Shown here one piece after another: positions 57,560 to 64,000 of a stretch of 64,000 bases of DNA. Below the pieces are notes generated by a model. That model was given only the letters and a program-made list of their open reading frames with translations. It had not been told where the DNA came from and searched no databases. Position 1 is the stretch's first letter. The number at the start of each line of letters is the position of its first letter. The position numbers were made by a program, and so were the translations under genes. The DNA comes from Paracyclopina nana (taxonomy: Eukaryota > Arthropoda > Copepoda > Cyclopoida > Cyclopettidae): NCBI GenBank assembly GCA_019096065.1, contig JAGUCH010000003.1, forward strand, positions 3,844,001-3,908,000, read 5' to 3'.

Positions 57560-58010
57560 AAGCTCATAAGATTTCAGACGGCTGATTGCTGACTTCGTAG
57601 CGCCGTCTGAATGAGCAAAATGCCTTATTTTCTTGATTATTATTCGTAAGGTATAATTTTTACAAGCTTAAGTAGTGTCTAAGATTCAAATTGACCAATT
57701 ATATTTACATCTCACTATATTTAGAGAGCTATCTTTCCTGAAATTCCATCTTTTCCTCAAATTTCAGGCTGGCCTTTGGGCTGGCTTACGGGCAAGCTAG
57801 AACACTAATTAAAAGTGTATCCAGATTGACCCATTATATTAAAGTGGCGTTTTTGTACGAGGGAGCTGGCTCTTTTTGACTTTTTAATATAGTTCACATC
57901 TGGCAGTTCATTTGTTAAACGTGTCAACTATGCGCGCGCACTGATGACGTCAAGCCGTCTGAACTCAGTGCCATCTAGTGCAGTCAGCTTGACTTCGGGT
58001 TCCTATAATA
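57560..58010. repeat. repeat related to 27,290-27,760
   Basis: Shared landmarks in the same order: GGCTG..TTTGGGCTGGCTT, then AGCTGGCTCTTT, then GACGTCAAGCC, then GCCATCTAGTGCA. The two are clearly related but diverged. Confidence 0.6.
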
Positions 58011-59143
58011 TTTGTCAGAAATTGTCACAAAAATACATCTGAATTAAAACCAGCCATTCGAGTAGAGCATAACAAATGCACAAACGAAATGAGAAACCAA
58101 GGAAAAAGTGTTGCTTTGGTTCAAGTTACCCAACAACAATGAAGAATCTGCAAGAGTGGGCTTTTGTCACATTTGAAATGAAAAATTAGCCAAAAGAAGA
58201 TGAAAGCAAAAAGGAAATATTGTGACTCTTTTCAGACAAGGAAGACGAGAACGCTTTTAAAAATGAGGAAAATTAATAATAATGTGGTACTGTACTGTTT
58301 TATAAAATTACCAGCTTGATTGTGACCTAACTTGCTCAAAGTAAAGCTGAATTGGCTCAATTTTGGTGATCAAATCAAGTTTTATGCAAGGGCCACCTAC
58401 CTAGCTCAATTCTTATGGAAGATTTACCAATTTTGGCCGCAGAAATGAAACGGGGTGCCCAATAAAGACGATGCTTATTCATGAGGGACTTGCTTTTTAT
58501 AGCCGGATATTCAATTGAATAGAAGATAGTAAAAACGACGTTAACATTTTCAAAAGGGAAACAAATATGACCTAACTTTGCGTGACAAAAACTTAATGAA
58601 CTGAGAACATGTAGTTAGAACTCCATTGCGTTGCATGCTGTTTTTCCCTGAGGAGTTTGTAGGCGATCAGCGCACAAATATGCTAGACAAGGAAAACTTT
58701 CAAAGAGTTTTTTTATCGATCAAAGAACACTGCCTGTATATGGCATCGCCAAAAGCCAAAAGGAGAAAATGGTGAAAAGCTCTAAGGAAATGTTAAAGGA
58801 AATAAAAATAGCACTACCATTGCATGATGATTTGAGTTAAAGCTACCTGTCAAGTTTTTTATGACAATTTCAGTTTTGAATATTCTCTTGAACTTTCCCT
58901 AGTGCTTTTCCAACTAGTTTTGTCCATTTTACTCACATAAGGATGCTCACATACAGCCATAGCTAATAACTTTTTTATTACGCGAATCCTGTTGCTCGTC
59001 ATAGTTTCATATGAATTTTATAATTATATAATTTTCATAATTTTCCTTTCGTTGAAAGCTGTTAAAAAGCCGCTCAGCAATGGTTTGTATTAATAACTAA
59101 TAAGCGTCCCTTCACAAGACAACAGTTATAGTTTATTTATTTC

Positions 59144-59318
59144 GAGCTGGGGCACGTAAAGTAGGGTCATTAAATAGCTGAGCGAGGATTTTAAAATGGG
59201 AAAACTCGAGTACAGCTTTACTAGCCCCGAGCCAGCGAGGGCTGTAATTGTACGAGTGTTTTTCCATTTTAAATCCGAGGTCAGCTATTTGATGACCCGA
59301 TTTTACGTGCCCCAGCTC
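59144..59318. mobile_element. hairpin MITE (GAGCTGGGGCACGTAAA ends)
   Basis: 175 bp, arms of about 75 bp with few mismatches, central loop AGCCCCGAGCCAGCGAGGGCT-like. Confidence 0.75.
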
Positions 59319-59513
59319 AAAATATACAATTTTATATTCTGTAATACGATTTTTGAGTGTTTTAATGAAGTTACTGGGCTGCCCCGTGCCCTAGAAAATA
59401 CTGCTCGGTTTTTAGTTGCTATGTGAATGTCACTGGCTCTCATGAGCTAGCATCCCGTGGTTTGGGAGCAATAAAATAGACTTTTCAAAACTCTACTTCC
59501 AGAGGTGCTCCTA

Positions 59514-59592
59514 TGGTACACTGGTTAGAGCGCTTGGCTCGTGATTTAGGAGTCTAGAGTTCAAACCCCAGTCATTCCTTAACTTTTTTTTT
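59514..59592 (+). repeat. degenerate tRNA-like sequence (Thr CGT-like loop) with T-run
   Basis: An A-box-like region (TGGTTAGAGC), a possible anticodon loop CTCGTGA and a B box (GAGTTCAAACC) are followed by nine T. The acceptor stem does not pair. A second one at about 59,655-59,738 has loop ATGCTGA, B box AGGTTAGAATC and TTTTT. Likely tRNA-derived SINE remnants or pseudogenes. Confidence 0.4.
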
Positions 59593-61149
59593 GATTTCTC
59601 TATTTTGCTTAAACTATGGTTAAGTCCAATACATAGCATGTAATTTTCATGATGTTTCCATCGCTCTGTTGTTAGAGTATTGGAATGCTGATTCAACAGT
59701 CTGAGGTTAGAATCTTGGATGATCCTCTCTTTTTCCAACTTCTTTGGAATTTGGATTACTTCCATGGAATATGAGGGCATTAAATTACTTAAAATCCCTC
59801 AAATTTGATTCAAGGGCTGTTAAGTATTCAATATCCCCCAAATTGCTTAGAAAGAACTGTGATATAAAAGAGCTGAGTCGGATCGGTAAACTGAATTATA
59901 ACACGAGGAAATCGTATTACAGTATATAAAATAAATTAATGCCTCAATAACAAAAACTTACCTTTGATCATTCAATCGTAATCTCATCAGGTCCATCTTG
60001 ACTCGGAATCACTTTGTATCAAGTTCTCCAAGAACAAAACTCCACGTAAACTCCCTCTTAATTGTTGCTTAGTTGAATACGCTCGTTTACCTGCAATCCA
60101 ACTTTGCAAGTCACTTTTTTCTCGTAGATAGACTCTCGTGGATTTTAAGAGAGGATGCTTTTTTCCGAAGGTCAATCCTTCAAAATGAAAATTCGGCTGA
60201 CTACTGACCAACTATCCGAACTTCAAGCGAGCCGAAGCGCCGAACTGTTTGTTAAGTTTGTTTTTGTTTGCGACTTTGCGGCAAGAATATTCCCTTACTT
60301 CTTATTGGTTAAACTCAACCAGCGATGAGGCTTTGAAACGCTAACTTTAAGGCGAACTTTTCTTTTTTTCTTGTTATATGAAGATCTTTTACTTGAGATA
60401 TTATGCATTTTTTGGCTAAGTAGGGACAAAAAATTGAAGCAAATAATATTAAAGCATCTCTAGAACCTTCGTTCCGGTGTTGGCATGAAAATCCTAATGA
60501 AAATTGATCGGATGGGTCCAAAATATGATCCTCACAATTGTGTTAATGAACATGAACTGAGTTGAACTCGTAATAAGAGCTGATTTTGAAATTTATCATG
60601 CTAGATGGCGCCACTGTAAGGTAGTACAGCTGTTTACGCATGACGCTTTGACGGAAAAGTGTGAAAAAATATTTTAAGGTTACGCACTCAAAAGCTGCTA
60701 AAAGTTGCCAGTATTTTCATAAAACAGCCCGAATCACTCATTACGTAATGAAAAAAGTTTTTATCTGGTAGCGCCATAAAAGCCAACATTATTTAACTCT
60801 GCTCTGATTGGGCTAAAAAAGGCGGAAAATTTCAAAATACATTGCAAATGAAGAACTTTAGCATTTTCCCGCTTTTTTTGCTGATCGGCCTGGTTTTTTT
60901 TAACTTGGTAGCATGAAATATAATAGGGAACAAATATTATTAACCAAATTTTCCAGAAATCATATGGAAAGGCTAATTTTTTGGCAAATTTCGAATTGCT
61001 ATTTAGCTGCCTCTGTAGTGAACATACTACACGGCCTTTCACGCTAGGGTGCGCTGACTGTACTACGTAACAGACGCCATCGTTCCTTATAGGCAAAACT
61101 CAAAACATCCAAAAACCGACTCAAATGAAGCTTCAAACTTTTCAAAAAA

Positions 61150-61313
61150 GACATATAAAGAGTGATGTGAAGCCACGAGCTAGGAGTTGGATGCAATCCA
61201 TTCCGGATTCCGTTGTACCTTCTTCCGTCTCGTCTTGATATCCCTTGCTTTCATCTCTACCCCGTTCCTCCGTTTAAATGGACATGTTGGCAACGCTGAG
61301 GAGCAAGACTAAA
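61150..61313 (+). promoter_or_regulatory. candidate promoter and first coding exon
   Basis: CATATAAAGAG near 61,152 is followed about 125 bp later by ATGGACATGTTGGCAACG, giving MDMLATLRSKTK, and then a donor AAAG|GTAATT near 61,314. No continuation is identifiable before the opposite-strand receptor, so the gene would run past the window or the call is wrong. Confidence 0.25.
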
Positions 61314-62454
61314 GGTAATTTTTTGCCAATTGCCGTATTTTAGTGGAATAACCTTTGGTAAATGAGTTCTAATTTTTCCTTTGGTCGTAATCCTTCTCGA
61401 ATTACTACTAAGTTAAATCACGAACATTAAGTGGAACTTGAGCAAAAAAATCAGCTTTCTTGAAAAATCATGCCTATTAGTGGGTTTGTTAGGGATAATT
61501 GATTTATCATTCTTTAAGCTTCAGGACCATAAGTTATATTCTCTTTTCCTTTTGCTGTACTTTTTCCATTTTGAACGTGAACTCTTTGGTATAGATTTGA
61601 CTGGTGGGATTGGTGGGTTCAAACTCGGTATAAAGAGCTAACGTCATAAGCCCATTTCTTTCAATGCTCACCATACAATGCTTTTGAACGAACTCAGACA
61701 TAATTAATTAGGAGGAAACAACTGTTGTTGGGGAACAATAACCAGCCTACAAACAACCAGAGTCTGCAACAAGGCAATTACAAGAGTTCTTTCAGAGTTC
61801 CTCCGTGAAAAGATGTACCTTGCGAATCTCTTTTAAGCTTTTGCTTTGAAAAAAGCACTTTTTTACATAGAGAGTGAAAATTGCTTGGAAACGTATCCAT
61901 TGCAACATAATGGAAGCATACAGTATGAGGCACCCTGTATAACTTCACTAAAAAGCTGAAGACAATTCAGACAGTTTGCTTCAAATAATTATTCACACTC
62001 AACTACTTAGGTGTCCAAGCCGGGGAGCAGAGCTTCGCCATGCAACTCGAGTAAATTGAGCGGAGCACGATGAGTCAGCCAATAAAGAGTTAGGTCTTTT
62101 ATGTGACTCCATCCGTCGAAAGCAATCAAACTATCCACATCGACTGGGCAGATTTTACAAACGCTTTGGTAAAAAAAATGGAGAACGTGTTCAAAAGCTA
62201 TTTTATTTTCTGTTTTACATAGCGCAATTTGTCACATGTTTATGGCAAAACCTCTATCGGTTTGAATCTATTACGCAAAGATATGATTAATGTGAACAAG
62301 GATTCCTGCTTTTTTCTGCAAAAGAATCTTTTTGAAAGGCATTTTCAAATCAGTAGACTGCAGACCAAGTTAAAAAGAGCTTTAATAATTTTTATTCAAT
62401 TTTTTCAATCATCTTTTCTACGACACTTAAAAACTATGGGTAACTATGCCTAAC

Positions 62455-63647
62455 TTAACCTACTACTACATTTAAACCACTGAACTCTCGTGCATTTGAT
62501 TCTATGTTCGCCGAGTCATTGTTAGTTTGAGGGGAGTCAATTTTGATGCTTGAATGTGCTTGAACTGTGGTCCATTTTGAGCCATCATCCTCAGAGTCAA
62601 ACATTTGCTGAAAGAAGGTACACAAATCAATGGAAATCGTTTGGAAGAAGCAAATGCTTAAATTGCTTACTCCATGAAACTGCAGTCCTTGTGGAGGCAC
62701 TGGCCTCCTATTTTTCTCTTGGTTTTTCACAGTGAGGACAAGGATCAGGGGCATTTGAAGGCCGAGCAGTGAGATGAGAATCCCTTTTCCTATTGGCCGA
62801 TCGAACGGTCTCAAGGAGACGTCCTTGATCACTGACACTAAGTATGCACTCAGTCCCGAACAAATGATGGTGAATGCAGTTGATAGGATCGTTGATTGGA
62901 CTGGTATTGTCGTTTTCATGACATCGCCATGCGACCTCAAAGTGTTTGCGCTTCGCTCAGAAGTGGACCAGACTGACATTTCGAGTGGCCGGACTCTGGA
63001 TCGATCTTTGATGAACTTGATCATGGCGACGTCAAAGTACAGCGATGCTATGATGAAAACTAACGCCTCAAGCAGGGGTACGATTCCTGCAGCATTTAGC
63101 GTTGATATATTCAGACATTGAGATGTTCCAAGCTCCATTAAGGTGTCGGACGATAAAGTCAAAATCCACAAACCTCAAATAAACGCACGTAAGTTTTCAT
63201 ACTGACCACTACATATACTTATCATTTTTAGGTACCTGTGAACATGAGCTCATGAGCCGTGGTCATACAGACGCTTGCCTTGGTGATCGCGTTGTGATTG
63301 ATGCGAGCTGATGTAGCTGTATTTTTGGCCATATAGTACCTGATTGCTCCCATGACACATGACATGACATAACCTCCATTCAAGCAAAGTTGCAAGGGTA
63401 TAGAGTACATCGAGCAGCCAATTAGCAAGTATTCAGGCTCGAAAGCCATTAGGCAGAATCCAGCCAGAACAACCACTGATCCGATACAGCTATTGCCAAT
63501 GCCCCATATCAGGACTCGTTTCACATGCTTATGCACCTTGAGCTTGAATATGGCAAAGTAAAGACTTACAAAGTTGGAAATAATGGCCAAGCCAGCTATG
63601 ATCGCTAGCATTGGATTGTCAAGGTGATTTGGCCTCGTCAACATCAT
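62455..63647 (-). CDS. seven-helix membrane receptor, orphan
   Basis: Exons 63647-63236, 63173-62671 and 62607-62455 give 355 residues with all junctions in frame and introns of about 62 bp. Hydrophobic helices: MLAIIAGLAIISNFVSLYF, VLIWGIGNSCIGSVVVLAG, a segment ending CVMGAIRYYMA (DRY-like position without DRY), one near ELMFTGLWILTLSS, IVPLLEALVFIIASLYF, TILSTAFTIICSGLSAYLV and GILISLLGLQMPLILVLTV. The cytoplasmic tail is Ser/Asp/Asn-rich. It resembles divergent class A or chemoreceptor-like GPCRs, but I cannot assign a ligand. An upstream exon is possible. Confidence 0.65.
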
Positions 63648-64000
63648 GTTTTGGATTGAAAACTTGCATTAACATCGAGGCTCTTAAAATATAGTTTCAG
63701 GAGGAAGCAGAGAACGACGCAGCATATGTTAGCATCTCAACGCTCACTTCAGCTCTAGCCCACGCATTTACTCTGGATTTTTACTTACATGGTTCTTTTA
63801 TAACTTGAGCTACATTCATCCTCAATTTGCGATATTTGGATCATTAGCTCACGCCTAGAGACTTATGAAAGCAACTTGAACCAAAATTACTTTAATACAT
63901 GGCATGTAGATCTTTTTGCCTGTATTGCATGAATTATTTCGCTCATCTAGTGCCTTCAATTTCTTCCAAAAGTTGCGTCATTTCTAATAAACAGATAATC
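63648..64000. other. upstream of the receptor, nothing recognised
   Basis: AT-rich; no clear TATA box or exon. Confidence 0.4.

Larger units (their letters stand above)
58011..61100. other. intergenic, repeats only
   Basis: Contains the hairpin at 59,144-59,318 and two tRNA-like sequences at 59,514-59,740. Nothing else supported. Confidence 0.5.

Noticed and set aside
59655-59738. Functional tRNA-Ser gene
   Set aside because: The anticodon stem pairs, but the acceptor stem does not and there is no long variable arm.

Overview
The window is eukaryotic and metazoan. Genes are split by GT-AG introns (many only 45-70 bp), open with TATA boxes, use AATAAA signals and sit in AT-rich DNA full of hairpin MITEs. 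The recognisable host genes (a FMRFamide-type neuropeptide receptor, sphingosine kinase, aldo-keto reductase, C-type-lectin/PAN protein) suit an invertebrate. An arthropod is plausible, but this is inference from sequence style only.

Region 1 (about 1-21,650) is a large virus-like retroelement. On the minus strand it carries, in order: a 449-codon ORF, a Gag with zinc knuckles, a protease/reverse-transcriptase ORF that starts on a TAATG overlap with the Gag stop, RNase H, integrase, and an 817-codon ORF that starts with an integrase C-terminal-like domain. About 3.4 kb of non-coding DNA follows. Next come two small spliced, proline-rich, single-pass membrane genes on the opposite strand (3,968-6,216), one in a sharply GC-rich island. 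At the far left are two more minus-strand genes, each with its own TATA box: an unrecognised acidic-then-basic protein and an Env-like type I glycoprotein. Most element genes carry single frame changes or stops, whereas nearly all splice junctions of the host genes keep frame. The copy therefore looks decayed rather than badly sequenced. No LTR pair was found.

Region 2 (about 21,660-23,026) is the 3' end of a host type I membrane protein gene on the plus strand. The first 82 bases of the window exactly repeat 22,274-22,355 in this gene, so copies of the same exon bracket the element.

Region 3 (24,369-41,553) holds compact host genes: a secreted/membrane zinc-binding protein with an LPTY motif, a leucine-rich-repeat protein and sphingosine kinase on plus; aldo-keto reductase and the neuropeptide receptor on minus. 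An inverted copy of part of sphingosine kinase exon 1 lies just upstream of that gene's promoter.

Region 4 (41,554-64,000) is mostly repeat-rich DNA: several MITE families (PIF/Harbinger-like 3-bp duplications, two apparently identical 222-bp copies), a 319-bp-arm fold-back, and tRNA-like sequences with T-run terminators. Two further genes lie in it: a CTLD-PAN protein (53,967-55,095, 3' end not found) and a 355-residue seven-helix receptor (62,455-63,647, minus).
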